Positions 35,894 through 45,835 of a stretch of 64,000 nt of DNA are shown here, in pieces. How positions within the stretch are numbered: the stretch's first letter is position 1; each line of letters starts with the position of its first letter. The translations under genes were made by a program, and so were the position numbers. This DNA is from Pseudomonas botevensis (lineage in GTDB: Bacteria; Pseudomonadota; Gammaproteobacteria; Pseudomonadales; Pseudomonadaceae), in assembly GCF_019145475.1 (NCBI RefSeq), contig NZ_JAHTKI010000008.1, positions 62,001 to 126,000 on the forward strand, given 5' to 3'. The notes below the pieces were generated by a model. The model was not told the DNA's origin. It saw only the letters and a list, made by a program, of their open reading frames with translations, and ran no database searches.

Positions 35894-35999
35894 CTTCAAA
35901 CCTTTCGCAAGCCGTGCAGACGGCCGCCAGCATCGGGGCGGTCATCGCCGTAAAAACAATTCCAGGGTTACAAAAGGCCCCAGGACGGGGCCTCGTGGA

Positions 36000-36293
36000 T
36001 CAGACCGGGTCGTTGCGTCGCAGCAACTCTTCGGGCAGGTGTTCGATGTACTCCTCCTCGGCCGGCGGCATTTGCAGGTGATAACCCTGCTTCTCGAGGT
36101 TTTCCAGGACCACGGTGATGTCTTCGCTCGCCAGTTTGCGCTCGGGGGTCAGCACCAGGTCAAAGGAGTGCCTGGCCTTGCCGAACGCAGCCAACAGGGC
36201 TTCCGGCACCCGCTCCAGCGCGTCACTCTTGAGCACGTAGAGGTACATGCCGGCCTTCTTCGAACTTTGATAAATGGAGCAAATACGTTTCAA
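36000..36293 (-). CDS. ycgL: YcgL domain protein
   Basis: This 97-residue protein begins [20 protein letters not shown], which is the conserved YcgL N-terminus. The initiation codon is therefore TTG at 36293, as no other upstream start exists. The TTG overlaps the rnd stop (TTGA), so translation is coupled to RNase D. The fold is a small alpha/beta domain of unknown function. Its frequent linkage to rnd hints at an RNA-related role, but that is inference. Confidence 0.9.
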   Translation of the reverse strand: MKRICSIYQSSKKAGMYLYVLKSDALERVPEALLAAFGKARHSFDLVLTPERKLASEDITVVLENLEKQGYHLQMPPAEEEYIEHLPEELLRRNDPV

Positions 36294-37423
36294 GGCTGTT
36301 CTCCGGCGGTGGCCAGGCTGTCGAGCAGCTTCTGGCCCATCAATTCGCGGCGCCAGCCACGCAGCGAATCAGGCAATTGGTAAGGCCCCTCGGGGAAGCC
36401 GCTTTTGACCAGCGCTTCGAGGGTTTTCTTGCGCAGCATCAGTTCCGGCGCGATGCCCAGGCGTTCGGCTTCGGCCTGCCCGAGCGCGCGCAGTTGCTTG
36501 ATCAGTGCGGCAGCCTCGATCGGCAACGGCTCCGGTATGGCCGGCGGCCATTGATCAGGCCCCACACTGCCAGAGCGCTTGATCAGATCAAGCAGAAATT
36601 CGCCGTCCTGACGCACGGTACGCGGGTGCATGTCTTCGATTTTCGCCAGCGCCCCGAGGTTGTCCGGTTGCGTGCGGGCCAGCGGCCACAGCGAGTGTTC
36701 GCGCACGATGCGGTTACGCGGCAGGTCACGGGCACGGGCCTCGCGCTCACGCCAGGCGCACAGCTCTCGCAGCACCGCCAGTTGTGCCCGGGACAACTTC
36801 CACGCCAGCTTGGCGTCGCGGTACACCTCGTAAGGATCGGTTTCGCGCCGCAGGTTGGCGACCAGTTCGGCTCCGTCTTCCAGCACCCACGCGAATCGGT
36901 CGTCGGACAGCTTCGGCCGCAGTTGTACGAAAACTTCCGCCAGATGCACGGCATCTTCGGCGGCATAGCTGATCTGGGTGTCGGACAGCGGACGCTGCAG
37001 CCAGTCGGAACGGGTCTCGCCCTTGGGCAGCTCGATGCCGAGCACTTCCTGCACCAGCCGCGAATAGCCCATGGAAAAACCGAGGTTCAGGTAAGCGGCG
37101 GCCAGTTGCGTGTCGAACAGCGGCGCCGGCAGGCTGCCGGTCAGGCGCAACAGGACTTCGAGGTCTTCGCTGCACGCGTGCAGGACTTTGAGCACCGCCG
37201 GGTTCTCCAGCAACGCGGCCAGCGGTTGCCAGGCGTCGATGGTCAGCGGATCAATCAGGTAGGCGCGTTTGCCGTCGCCAACCTGCAACAGGCCGGCAAT
37301 CGGATAAAAGGTGTCGACCCGCATGAATTCGGTGTCGAGGGCAACGAAGGGCAACTGCTGCCACTCGGCGCAAAACCGCGCGAGGCTATCGTTGTCGCGA
37401 ATCCAGTGAATATCGATGGCCAC
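36290..37423 (-). CDS. rnd: Ribonuclease D
   Basis: This 377-residue 3'-to-5' exoribonuclease of the DEDD-Y class has [16 protein letters not shown] (Asp, Glu), [11 protein letters not shown] (Asp) and [13 protein letters not shown] (Tyr-x3-Asp), followed by two HRDC domains. It trims tRNA and other small RNA 3' ends. The start is GTG at 37423 ([12 protein letters not shown]), fitting the family N-terminus. Its TGA overlaps the TTG of ycgL. Confidence 0.94.
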   Translation of the reverse strand: MAIDIHWIRDNDSLARFCAEWQQLPFVALDTEFMRVDTFYPIAGLLQVGDGKRAYLIDPLTIDAWQPLAALLENPAVLKVLHACSEDLEVLLRLTGSLPAPLFDTQLAAAYLNLGFSMGYSRLVQEVLGIELPKGETRSDWLQRPLSDTQISYAAEDAVHLAEVFVQLRPKLSDDRFAWVLEDGAELVANLRRETDPYEVYRDAKLAWKLSRAQLAVLRELCAWREREARARDLPRNRIVREHSLWPLARTQPDNLGALAKIEDMHPRTVRQDGEFLLDLIKRSGSVGPDQWPPAIPEPLPIEAAALIKQLRALGQAEAERLGIAPELMLRKKTLEALVKSGFPEGPYQLPDSLRGWRRELMGQKLLDSLATAGEQP

Positions 37424-37554
37424 ACGGCTCTCCCTTGAAGAATGGCGCGCAGTATATATCGCCGCCGGCGCTTTCCGCGCCTCTACAGGGCAGGAGCTTT
37501 GATGAAATCTCCTGCGTGAGAGCAAGAATAGTCTGACAGAACGTGTCCGCAGGC

Positions 37555-39204
37555 TCAGTCCTTGGCCAACACCCCGTCGATCACCGAGCCACGGCAACCG
37601 GCGAACATGTCCAGATCCTGGTGATACGCCGAACTGTGTACCTCCAGCAGGCCGAGCATGGAGTGGAACAGGTTGTCCTGGCTCAGCGGCTTGTCGCGGC
37701 TCATTTGCAGGCAATGGGTGTCGACCGAGTAGGCCTTCTGATAGCTGTCGGAAAACCACGCCAGCATCGCCACATGCTTCTGCTGCTCCGGCGCCAGCAT
37801 GTACGGCGTACCGTGCAGGAACAGGTTGTACTCACCCAGCGACTCGCCGTGATCGGACAGGTAGAGCATGGCGGTGTCGACCTTGTGCTGATTGGCGCGC
37901 AACACGTCGATCAGGCTCGCCAGCACATGGTCGGTGTACACCAGCGTGTTGTCGTACCCGTTGACGATGCTTTCGCGGCTGCAATTGTTCAGCGCATTGC
38001 TTTCGCACACCGGGGTGAAATGCTCGTACGCCTTGGGATACCGCTTGAAGTATTCCGGGCCGTGGCTGCCCATCTGGTGCAGAACCAGCACGGTGTCCTT
38101 GTCCAGGTTGTCGATGAAACTCTGCAGCCCTTGCAGGAGAATTTCGTCGCGGCATTCGCTGTTGGCGCACAGCGCCGGGTCCTTCAGATTGCTGACATCC
38201 TGCAGGGTAACCCGATCGCAGGTGCCCTTGCAGCCAGACTGGTTGTCGCGCCAGATCACGTCGATACCGGCGCGTTTGAGCACATCCAGCAAACCTTCTT
38301 CATGTTTCGCCTTGCTGGCGTCGTAATCCTTGCGGCCCATGTTGGAGAACATGCACGGCACCGAAACAGCGGTTTCAGTGCCGCAGGAATGCACATCGGT
38401 GAACGCGATCAGGCCTGCTTCCTTGTCCAGTTCGGGCGTGGTGTCGCGGCTGTAACCGAGGATGCCGAAGTTCTCGGCCCGGGCACTTTCGCCGACCACC
38501 AGCACCGTCAGGGATTTGCGCGGGTGATTTTGCAGCTCAGGGTTGCGCCGGGCATCTTCAGCGATCTTGATGAACGGTTGCCGCGCGGACACCACTTGCT
38601 CACGCAGGTAACCGGCCGATGCGCCAATGTAGTTGCTCGGCACCAGCATCAGGCGCAGCTCATGATGATTGCGAAACAGCGAAGACAAGCCCTGATAGTT
38701 GATCAGCGCCACACCACCAATGACCGCCACCGACGCCACACTTACCAGCACTTTGCTGAACAGCTCCCGATGCCAGCGCCGGTAATGGATGGGCAACTTC
38801 CACAATAACCAGGACGGCAGGACACCGAGAAACAATAAATAAGCGAATAACTTCAACGACAGCAGGTCACGAACTTCCGTGGCATTGGTTTCCGCAAAGT
38901 TGCGAAACATGCCCGCATCAATCAATACACCGTACTGGCTCATGAAATAAGCCACGCCGGCGCTGATTAAAAATATCAAGGTCAATAGCGGTTTCATTAC
39001 CGGACGGAAGGCCAGCAATGTCAGCACCACGTTGAATGCAGCGAAGATCATCACGCCGAAAGCCGCCCGCATTACCAGGCCCTTGCCGTCCGTCGCGGTG
39101 ATCTCGAACAGGTGTTGCCAGAGTACGGCATTGAATCCGAGCAAAAGAAAGGCACTGGCAATCAACGTCACCCATTCCGGGCGCACGGCTTTTAACTTCA
39201 ACAT
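37555..39204 (-). CDS. eptA: Lipid A phosphoethanolamine transferase
   Basis: This 549-residue protein has five N-terminal membrane helices (about 10-170) and a periplasmic sulfatase-like domain. The metal and nucleophile residues are in place: Glu239 (VVGESARAENFG), Thr278 within CGTETAVSVPC (274-284, whose two Cys form the family disulfide), and the later YLSDHGESLGE. It transfers phosphoethanolamine from PE to lipid A phosphates and lowers sensitivity to cationic peptides such as polymyxin. No PmrA/ColR box was recognised upstream. It stands alone without a linked two-component system. Confidence 0.93.
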   Translation of the reverse strand: MLKLKAVRPEWVTLIASAFLLLGFNAVLWQHLFEITATDGKGLVMRAAFGVMIFAAFNVVLTLLAFRPVMKPLLTLIFLISAGVAYFMSQYGVLIDAGMFRNFAETNATEVRDLLSLKLFAYLLFLGVLPSWLLWKLPIHYRRWHRELFSKVLVSVASVAVIGGVALINYQGLSSLFRNHHELRLMLVPSNYIGASAGYLREQVVSARQPFIKIAEDARRNPELQNHPRKSLTVLVVGESARAENFGILGYSRDTTPELDKEAGLIAFTDVHSCGTETAVSVPCMFSNMGRKDYDASKAKHEEGLLDVLKRAGIDVIWRDNQSGCKGTCDRVTLQDVSNLKDPALCANSECRDEILLQGLQSFIDNLDKDTVLVLHQMGSHGPEYFKRYPKAYEHFTPVCESNALNNCSRESIVNGYDNTLVYTDHVLASLIDVLRANQHKVDTAMLYLSDHGESLGEYNLFLHGTPYMLAPEQQKHVAMLAWFSDSYQKAYSVDTHCLQMSRDKPLSQDNLFHSMLGLLEVHSSAYHQDLDMFAGCRGSVIDGVLAKD

Positions 39205-39619
39205 AGTGTGGGGTTATTTCCTGAAAAGAAACGCTGCCGTCAATTGTGAAAATTTCATTGACTAAAGCGACACAAACTTTAGGCAGGCAACCATCAATAT
39301 TTTGTGAAAAAGAAGCCAACGATTAGTTGGCTCGCGGTATTAACCCGAATCGGATGGAGTATTTGAGAATGGTTCTGGACTGACTCAATTGATTGACCTT
39401 TTACTTGTGGGGGCCGGCAGGTTTGACTGACTCGCTTGACCCACCACCTTCGCGAGCGAGCCCCTTCCCACAGAGGGGAACTGCATCAGCCATTCCAGGC
39501 GGCCTGCACAGGAGCAGCAGAGTGTTATCGAGTTTTTAAATACTGCCCGGTACTTTCTGGTTTGCCGGCCCCGCCCCTGCACGCGCCTAATCGACGGCCT
39601 CTCGCACACAGGTCTGAAG
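39205..39619. other. Gene-free region between divergent eptA and MFS genes
   Basis: This 415-bp, relatively AT-rich stretch holds the promoters of both flanking genes. A degraded half-REP (CTTCGCGAGCGAGCCCCTTCC at about 39450-39470) is the only recognisable element. No credible ORF, RNA gene or operator was seen. Confidence 0.5.
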
Positions 39620-40804
39620 ATGGAAATCGCTCGCGCCACGTCCCGCCCCGCTGCCTGGTTGATGCTCGGCATTGTTCTGGTCGCCCTCAACCTGCGCCCG
39701 TCGATGGCGGCGGTCGGTCCGCTGCTCTCGGCAATTCGTGGCGATATTCCGCTGAGTTTCAGCCTCGCGTCGCTGCTGACCATGCTGCCGGTGATGGCCA
39801 TGGGGCTGGCGATGTTTTTCGGCATTGGCATCAGCCAGCGCCTGGGCGAGCAGCGCACGGTGCTGTTGTCGTTGCTGATTATCGGGGTGGCGACGCTGTC
39901 CCGACTGTTTCTCGACACGGCGGCGGAGTTGATCGCCAGTGCGATTCTCGCCGGGATCGGCATCGCATTGATTCAGGCCCTGATGCCGGCGCTGATCAAG
40001 TCGCGTTTCCCCGACAACGTTGCGTTGTGCATGGGCCTGTACGTCACGTCGATCATGGGTGGCGCGGCACTTGCTGCCGCGTTCGCACCGCAAGTGTTGC
40101 GGCATACCGGCAGTTGGCGCGTCGGGCTGGCGATCTGGGCGACCCTGGCGTTGCTGGCCCTGCTGTTTTGGTGGACGCAGCGCGCAAACACGCCAGTCGC
40201 TGCCAGCGCGCCGGTCAGAAAAGAATCCTTCCTGCGCAATTCCCGCGCCTGGCTGCTCGCCATCTTCTTCGGCCTGGGCACCGCGTCCTACACCTGCGTA
40301 CTCGCCTGGCTGGCGCCGTACTACGTGGAAAAGGGCTGGAGCGAACAAAACGCCGGCCTGCTGTTGGGTTTTCTGACGGCCATGGAGGTGATTTCCGGCC
40401 TGGTGGTGCCAGCCATCGCCAATCGCAGCCGCGATCGGCGTCGGGTGTTGATGGTTCTGTTGGGGCTGATCGTCGCCGGTTTCTGCGGGCTGACCCTCAG
40501 CCCGCGGTCTCTGAGCCTGCTCTGGCCGTGTCTGCTCGGTTTGGGGATCGGCGGGTTGTTCCCGATGAGCCTGATCGTGTCCCTCGATCACCTCGACCAT
40601 CCGCAACGCGCCGGTGGCCTGACCGCGTTCGTGCAAGGCATCGGTTATATGATCGCGGGGCTCTCGCCGCTGCTGGCCGGGGTAATCCGTGATCGGCTGG
40701 GCAGTTTCGAATGGGCCTGGTGGTCGCTGACCGGGGTGATGCTGGTGATGCTGCTAATCGCGCTGCGCTTCAATCCCCGGGATTACCCGCGCCACATTCG
40801 CTGA
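39620..40804 (+). CDS. CynX/NimT-family MFS transporter
   Basis: This 394-residue protein with twelve predicted helices belongs to the cyanate/nitroimidazole-resistance (CynX/NimT) branch: VLVALNLRPSMAAVGPLLSA in helix 1 and GIGGLFPMSLIVSLDHL in the second half are typical. Substrates of the group are small anions or drugs and remain mostly unknown. No cyanase gene is adjacent, so a cyanate role is not supported. A LysR gene follows 202 bp downstream. Confidence 0.87.
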   Translation: MEIARATSRPAAWLMLGIVLVALNLRPSMAAVGPLLSAIRGDIPLSFSLASLLTMLPVMAMGLAMFFGIGISQRLGEQRTVLLSLLIIGVATLSRLFLDTAAELIASAILAGIGIALIQALMPALIKSRFPDNVALCMGLYVTSIMGGAALAAAFAPQVLRHTGSWRVGLAIWATLALLALLFWWTQRANTPVAASAPVRKESFLRNSRAWLLAIFFGLGTASYTCVLAWLAPYYVEKGWSEQNAGLLLGFLTAMEVISGLVVPAIANRSRDRRRVLMVLLGLIVAGFCGLTLSPRSLSLLWPCLLGLGIGGLFPMSLIVSLDHLDHPQRAGGLTAFVQGIGYMIAGLSPLLAGVIRDRLGSFEWAWWSLTGVMLVMLLIALRFNPRDYPRHIR

Positions 40805-41006
40805 AAGGCGTTTCTGCCCGCTCTGGCTAAAGGCTTCTGGCCATCTTTCAGCGGATTGGTTTGCAGCGTCGTGTTGCTAAAACTTTCTGTCCCACAACTG
40901 AACGTGAAACGTCCTACAGGGGTTTCTCCTGGCACCATCGTTCCGTTACGATCATGCGCACACGTTTGCGCGGATTCAGCGCAAGGAGCCAAGCGAGACA
41001 GAACGG

Positions 41007-41942
41007 ATGCTGAACAGTAACTTGCTTCGAAAGCTCGACATGCAGGACCTCATGGTGTTTGTCGCCGTGTATGAGCAAAGCAGCGTCACCGATGTGTCGG
41101 AGGCGCTGTTCGTCAGCCAGTCCACCGTCAGTTACTGCCTGAAAAAGCTGCGCACCAGCTTCGAGGACGACTTGTTCGTCAACACCCGCACCGGCATGCG
41201 CCCGACCTACAAGGCCAGCAGCATGTACGACCATGTGCGGAAAATCCTCGAAAGCATCAACCTGTGCCACGCCGGCGCGCCGACCTTCGACCCGACCGCC
41301 CAAGCAGTCACCTTCAACATTTGCGCCCCGGAATACTTCGAACAACTGATCCTGCCGCGACTGCTCAAGCGCTTCGACTTCGATGACCTGCCGGTGATGG
41401 TCAACATGCACAAGTTCGAAACCGACGTACCCGCCGAGGAACTGCGCGATGGCAGTCTCGATCTGGTGATCTGTTTCGGCCCGCATTTCCACCGCAGCCA
41501 TGCCGACCTGAAATCACGGATGCTGCTGGAAGATGACCTGGTCTGCGTCTTCGACAAACGCGCCACGCCGCTGGAGCCGCGCCTGAGCCTGCAAGCCTTC
41601 ACCGAGCGCCGGCATGTGTTCCCGACGCCGTGGACGTCCACCACCAACATGGTCGATGGCTGGCTCGCGCGACAGGCGCAGAAGCGTCAGATCGTCGCCC
41701 GCTCCAACAGCTACAGCGCGGCATTGAAGATGATCACCGGCACCGACTTCATCCTCACCCTGCCCCGGCGGATCCAGCGGCTGCTGACCAACGAGGCGGT
41801 GTTCAATCATTGCGAGGCGCCGAATGGCTTGCCGGGGTTCACCCTCGACATGCAGTGGAGCCAGAGCGTTGAACAGGACAGCGCCAACGTCTGGCTGCGC
41901 GAGCAGATCGTCAAGACCTGCGAGGAATTGCAGGCCGCCTGA
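41007..41942 (+). CDS. LysR-family transcriptional regulator
   Basis: This 311-residue protein has an HTH at residues 11-70 (MQDLMVFVAVYEQSSVTDVS, then SQSTVSYCLKKLRTSFEDDL) and an effector domain from about residue 95. HTH wording of the type SxSTVSYCLKKL resembles regulators in the NodD/LinR-like subgroup. It is transcribed after the CynX-like gene and converges on hpaF. The target is unknown; the neighbouring MFS gene or hpaF are candidates. Confidence 0.88.
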   Translation: MLNSNLLRKLDMQDLMVFVAVYEQSSVTDVSEALFVSQSTVSYCLKKLRTSFEDDLFVNTRTGMRPTYKASSMYDHVRKILESINLCHAGAPTFDPTAQAVTFNICAPEYFEQLILPRLLKRFDFDDLPVMVNMHKFETDVPAEELRDGSLDLVICFGPHFHRSHADLKSRMLLEDDLVCVFDKRATPLEPRLSLQAFTERRHVFPTPWTSTTNMVDGWLARQAQKRQIVARSNSYSAALKMITGTDFILTLPRRIQRLLTNEAVFNHCEAPNGLPGFTLDMQWSQSVEQDSANVWLREQIVKTCEELQAA

Positions 41943-41945
41943 GTC

Positions 41946-42311
41946 CTACACGCCGATGGCGATCTTGCTGTAGGACTCACGGTCGATGTCAACCAGCTCC
42001 ACGGACAATTGCACTTCGACCTCGGTCGGCCATTCGCACAGCTCCTGCAACACGGCCAGCAGGCTTTGCGACAGTTGCTTCTTGATCTCCGGCGAACGTC
42101 CGCTGAGCAGCGCCAGCTTCACATGCACGAAACCGCGCTCGCCGATGCCGGTGCCGACCTTGAAGGTTTCCACCTTGACCGCCCGGCTCTTGATATCGAA
42201 CTCCGCCGCGAACTGACCGGACCCCACCAAAGTGTTGTTGAGCCGGATCAACGCCACGTCGGCGTTCAACTGCGGCAGGTTGGCGGTGTATTCCATGTGC
42301 AGGTGTGGCAT
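41946..42311 (-). CDS. hpaF: 5-carboxymethyl-2-hydroxymuconate delta-isomerase
   Basis: This 121-residue protein of the tautomerase superfamily exposes Pro as residue 2 (MPHLHMEYTANL), the catalytic N-terminal proline of CHMI after Met removal. Homoprotocatechuate (4-hydroxyphenylacetate) meta-cleavage needs this isomerase, but no other hpa genes are present here, so it may be an orphan copy. The start at 42311 has GGAG seven bases upstream. Its gene ends 3 bp from the convergent LysR gene. Confidence 0.88.
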   Translation of the reverse strand: MPHLHMEYTANLPQLNADVALIRLNNTLVGSGQFAAEFDIKSRAVKVETFKVGTGIGERGFVHVKLALLSGRSPEIKKQLSQSLLAVLQELCEWPTEVEVQLSVELVDIDRESYSKIAIGV

Positions 42312-42360
42312 GTCGGTGCTCCATCGGATCGGCGAAAAGGGCGTAGGTATATCACAGCCT

Positions 42361-43284
42361 CTAAATGGCATGCTGCAGCGGCCGCTCGCTCATGAACGCC
42401 TCCAGCCGCGAACGCAGCCAGCGCTCGGCCGGGTCGCTGTCGACGTGGCTGAGCCAGACCATCGACAGGTCCAGGGTCGGGGTCTTGAACGGGAACGGCT
42501 CCTTGAACAACAGCCCGGAGGCGGCCATGGCTTCGGCGGTGTAGTCCGGCAGGCTGGCAATCAGATCGGTGCCGGCCAGCAGCGCCGGCAACGAGCTGTA
42601 CTGCGGCACCGACAATACCACCTGACGAGTGCGGCCAATGTCCGCCAGCCATTCATCGGCGTAACCGCTGACGTTGGCCGTGTGGGAAACCAGCACATGG
42701 GGACGTGCGCAATATTCATCGAGGGTCAGCGGTGTGTCAGAGGCATCGGCGCGCAGGATGCTCGGCAGGATATGCCGCAACAACTTGCGCTTGGCGTTGG
42801 CCGGCAGGCCACGGGTCTGGCTGATACCGACAGTGATCTCGCCGGACGCCAGCAGATCGGGAATCCGCCAGTAATCGACATGCTGCACCACGAACACCAC
42901 GCTTGGCGCTTCCTGACGCAGCGCGCGCAACAGCGGTGGCAGCAACCCAAATTCGACGTCATCGGACAGACCGATGCGGAAGGTCATGGTACTGACGGCG
43001 GGGTCGAAATCGCGGGTCAGGCTCAGCGCCACCGACAGCGAGTCCAGCGCCGGTTTCAGATGGCGAAAAATATCTTCGGCGCGGGCCGTCGGCTCCATGC
43101 GGTGACCGACGCGGATGAACAACGGATCGTTGAGCATCGTGCGCAAGCGGTTGAGCGCCGAACTGATGGTCGGCTGGCCGAGAAACAGTTTCTCGGCAGC
43201 CCGCGTTACGTTGCGTTCGAGCATCAATGTCTCGAACACCACCATCAGGTTGATATCGGCCTTGCGAAGTTCGTTGCGGTTCAT
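42361..43284 (-). CDS. LysR-family transcriptional regulator
   Basis: This 307-residue protein has an N-terminal HTH (about 8-65: DINLMVVFETLMLERNVTRA, then LGQPTISSALNRLRTMLND) and a LysR ligand domain. It is placed upstream of hpaF on the same strand, with 49 bp between, so it may be co-transcribed with it. The start at 43284 (MNRNELRKADINL) fits the family better than a longer frame. It is not closely related to the neighbouring LysR protein. Confidence 0.88.
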   Translation of the reverse strand: MNRNELRKADINLMVVFETLMLERNVTRAAEKLFLGQPTISSALNRLRTMLNDPLFIRVGHRMEPTARAEDIFRHLKPALDSLSVALSLTRDFDPAVSTMTFRIGLSDDVEFGLLPPLLRALRQEAPSVVFVVQHVDYWRIPDLLASGEITVGISQTRGLPANAKRKLLRHILPSILRADASDTPLTLDEYCARPHVLVSHTANVSGYADEWLADIGRTRQVVLSVPQYSSLPALLAGTDLIASLPDYTAEAMAASGLLFKEPFPFKTPTLDLSMVWLSHVDSDPAERWLRSRLEAFMSERPLQHAI

Positions 43285-43355
43285 CCATTGCCCCCCGTCC
43301 CCAGATGTCAGGCAGTGTAGAAAGGCCTTGGGGGCGGCGTCCATCGCGACGATGG

Positions 43356-45452
43356 TCAATACACCGTCAAGGTCTTCAGGCCCAGGCCCATGAGACGCGC
43401 ATCATCGTTGATGCCCAGCGCCTGAGGGCTGATGGCGTCCGGCAATTGCAACTCGATATTCAGCCGGTCATCGTCCTTGAGCCGCTGACGGATCGCGGGG
43501 CTGATCGGTAGCTCCAGCCGGTTGCCCTGAAGTTGCGTCAGTTGCGTGGACAGCACCGGCTCGCCGTTCAGGCTGGCGATCACCCGTTGCGCGGCGTGCT
43601 GTGGCTGGATGAATGCCAGGGCGTCGATCACCAGCCCTCGCGCCTGAGGGGGCACCCGCAATGCGATCTGCGCCTGCCGACCGTTGGACCAGGTGCCCCA
43701 GCTTTCCGGCGTCGCCCAGCCATGGCTCAACTGGCGGCTGCTGTAATTGAACGTCAGCGCCTGCCCCGGATGCGTGAGCGGAATCAGCGATATGCCGCGC
43801 CCCTCATCCTGCATCGGCAGACACGCCGCGCAGCGCTTCCAGCCTGGCGCCAATACCACCAGCCCGTCCACCCGCGTCAGCAGATCGGCGTCGCTGTTGA
43901 TGGTCTTGGCAGCATCGGCCAGAGCGTCGTCATCGAGGATGTACAGCGAATCGCTGCCGTAGTGACCCGAGTCGAGCATCTGTCGCGCGCTCTGCTGCGC
44001 CCGCGCCAGCGCCGAGACGCTCATGCGTCCCAGGTAAACCGCATCGGTGTGCAGGCCGTGGGTTGCTGCGAACCCGGCAATCATCTGCCAGCGCTCGGCC
44101 TGATTCTGCGGCATCAGGCTGCGCACATTCGGGTAATGCGCGGCGGCGCTGGTCCAGAACGGGTCGCCCATCGGGCTGTTCCAGGTCGAGGAGGATGCGG
44201 TCATTTTCCCCTCGCGCAGGCCCATCCAACCGTCGCGGGTGTCGACGATCTGGATCAGCAGCGCCAGCGCCAGCAACGAGATGGCGACGCGCGGTCGATA
44301 CCCCCGCACCACGAGAAAAATCAGCGTGAGGATCAACCCGTAAAACACCGGCCAGAACATCCGCCCCGAGGCCCGAAAGATACTCGCCAGGCCGATGATT
44401 TTTTCCGGCAGCGGATAGTGAATCGTCATCCCGCCGATGCCGATCTGGTTCGACAACGCGAACAGCCACAACCCGAGCAATGCCAGCACCAACCAGGGGC
44501 GAGCGCGCAACTCATCCTTCAACAGCTGCCGGTTTCCAAGCCACGCGAGCAACGCCGGCGGCACCAGCAAAAGCACGCCCAGGCCCAGATAGTTGAAGCC
44601 TTCATAGTCCCCGCTGGCCTGCGGCAGATTTGGCAGGAGCAACGACCAGCCCGCCGGATCGACCGGCGCCAACAGATTCATCCGGTACAAGCCGAAACCA
44701 CCGGACGCCGCGCCGTCGGCAATGCTGAAATACCCGGCCTGCCAGCAACACAGGCTCACCAGCGCGAACAGCGCCACGCCTTCGCTCAGGCTGTGACGCA
44801 GGGTCAGACGTCGGCTGAATGCCTGGCCGAGAAGATCCGCCACCCAGATCAGCGCCACCATCGCCAGCAGATAGGCATGAATCAACGCCGTCGCCGCCAA
44901 TAACGTCCCCCAGGCCAGATAGCGACGCTGCAAATTCGGCAGCAACGCCAGGTACAACGCCGCCAGAATCAGGAAATGCCCCGCCAGCGAAGGGTGCCAG
45001 CCCATACGCAGAAACAGTGGTGGCGAGAATACCAGCAGCTCTGCTCCCAGCAGACGAGTCCAGGGATTGGTCGTGATCAGCCCCAGCAGTTTCCAGCCAA
45101 ACCAGGCTTGCAGGACAAAACACCCCAGCAGCCACAGGCCAAAATACTGGAAGGTCTGCGGCAACCACGCGCTGAAGGGTTTGAACAACAGCGCCAGCAG
45201 TGGATTGGAGTCGGAAAAAATGATCGCGCTGCCCAGTTCCAGTCCATAAGCCGGGTTGAGCCCGAGGGGAAATGTCCATGGCGAGTGCCGGAAAAATTCC
45301 CAGCCCAGGTAGTGCGTCGCCGTATCGCCCAGCTCCAGCCAGGCGATGTTTTGCGGATTCAGCGCTTGCGGCCCGATGACCCAGAAAAACGTCAGCACAC
45401 CGAACAGCAAAGGCAACAGACCCAACGCCGGATGCCTGGATGAATCTGTCAT
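43356..45452 (-). CDS. DUF6311 polytopic membrane protein (GT-C-like)
   Basis: This 698-residue protein has about eleven membrane helices in its first 430 residues and a soluble, presumably periplasmic C-terminal domain (about 440-698). The layout resembles GT-C glycosyltransferases that use polyprenyl-phosphate sugars. An early acidic motif (LELGDTATHYLGWEFF) lies in the first loop, where GT-C enzymes carry their catalytic Asp. It is the last gene of a four-gene operon with GT2, methyltransferase and GtrA and overlaps gtrA by ATGA. The sugar and acceptor are unknown. Confidence 0.8.
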   Translation of the reverse strand: MTDSSRHPALGLLPLLFGVLTFFWVIGPQALNPQNIAWLELGDTATHYLGWEFFRHSPWTFPLGLNPAYGLELGSAIIFSDSNPLLALLFKPFSAWLPQTFQYFGLWLLGCFVLQAWFGWKLLGLITTNPWTRLLGAELLVFSPPLFLRMGWHPSLAGHFLILAALYLALLPNLQRRYLAWGTLLAATALIHAYLLAMVALIWVADLLGQAFSRRLTLRHSLSEGVALFALVSLCCWQAGYFSIADGAASGGFGLYRMNLLAPVDPAGWSLLLPNLPQASGDYEGFNYLGLGVLLLVPPALLAWLGNRQLLKDELRARPWLVLALLGLWLFALSNQIGIGGMTIHYPLPEKIIGLASIFRASGRMFWPVFYGLILTLIFLVVRGYRPRVAISLLALALLIQIVDTRDGWMGLREGKMTASSSTWNSPMGDPFWTSAAAHYPNVRSLMPQNQAERWQMIAGFAATHGLHTDAVYLGRMSVSALARAQQSARQMLDSGHYGSDSLYILDDDALADAAKTINSDADLLTRVDGLVVLAPGWKRCAACLPMQDEGRGISLIPLTHPGQALTFNYSSRQLSHGWATPESWGTWSNGRQAQIALRVPPQARGLVIDALAFIQPQHAAQRVIASLNGEPVLSTQLTQLQGNRLELPISPAIRQRLKDDDRLNIELQLPDAISPQALGINDDARLMGLGLKTLTVY

Positions 45453-45835
45453 CGATACGTCCAGAAGTTGTGCAACACAAAGGTGAAGGCCGGGATCGTC
45501 AGCGCCACCGCAACGATCCCCGCCAGATAATGCAAACCGGCCAGTTGCGCGGCCCACGCGACCAACATCGCCAGTACAAAACCACCGGCCGACACCAACA
45601 GGAAACGCCGCAGGGTCTTGCCGTGCAATCGGGCAGAAAAACTCCAGGTCGTGTTGATCACATAAGACACCACCGTCGCCACGACGAACGCCACACCATT
45701 GGCCAGCGGCGGATGAGGGCTGACGAAGTTGATGAACAGCACCGCCACCAGCGCATGCAGCGCGGTGACGAACACACCGGTCACGGCAAAGCGCAAACCA
45801 CGCTGGATCAACGCCGCCCTTTCGGTTGCGGTCAC
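45449..45835 (-). CDS. GtrA-family membrane protein
   Basis: This 128-residue protein has four membrane helices (about 13-33, 38-58, 75-97, 100-122), the GtrA layout, with NTTWSFSARLHGKTLRRFLL between helices 2 and 3 and NFWTYR at the end. GtrA-like proteins are thought to flip undecaprenyl-phosphate-glucose made by GtrB-type transferases. The GTG start at 45835 overlaps the methyltransferase stop (GTGA). Confidence 0.88.
   Translation of the reverse strand: MTATERAALIQRGLRFAVTGVFVTALHALVAVLFINFVSPHPPLANGVAFVVATVVSYVINTTWSFSARLHGKTLRRFLLVSAGGFVLAMLVAWAAQLAGLHYLAGIVAVALTIPAFTFVLHNFWTYR

Noticed and set aside
39620..40804. Cyanate transporter CynX as a functional call
   Set aside because: No cyanase or cyn regulator lies nearby; only the family membership is supported.
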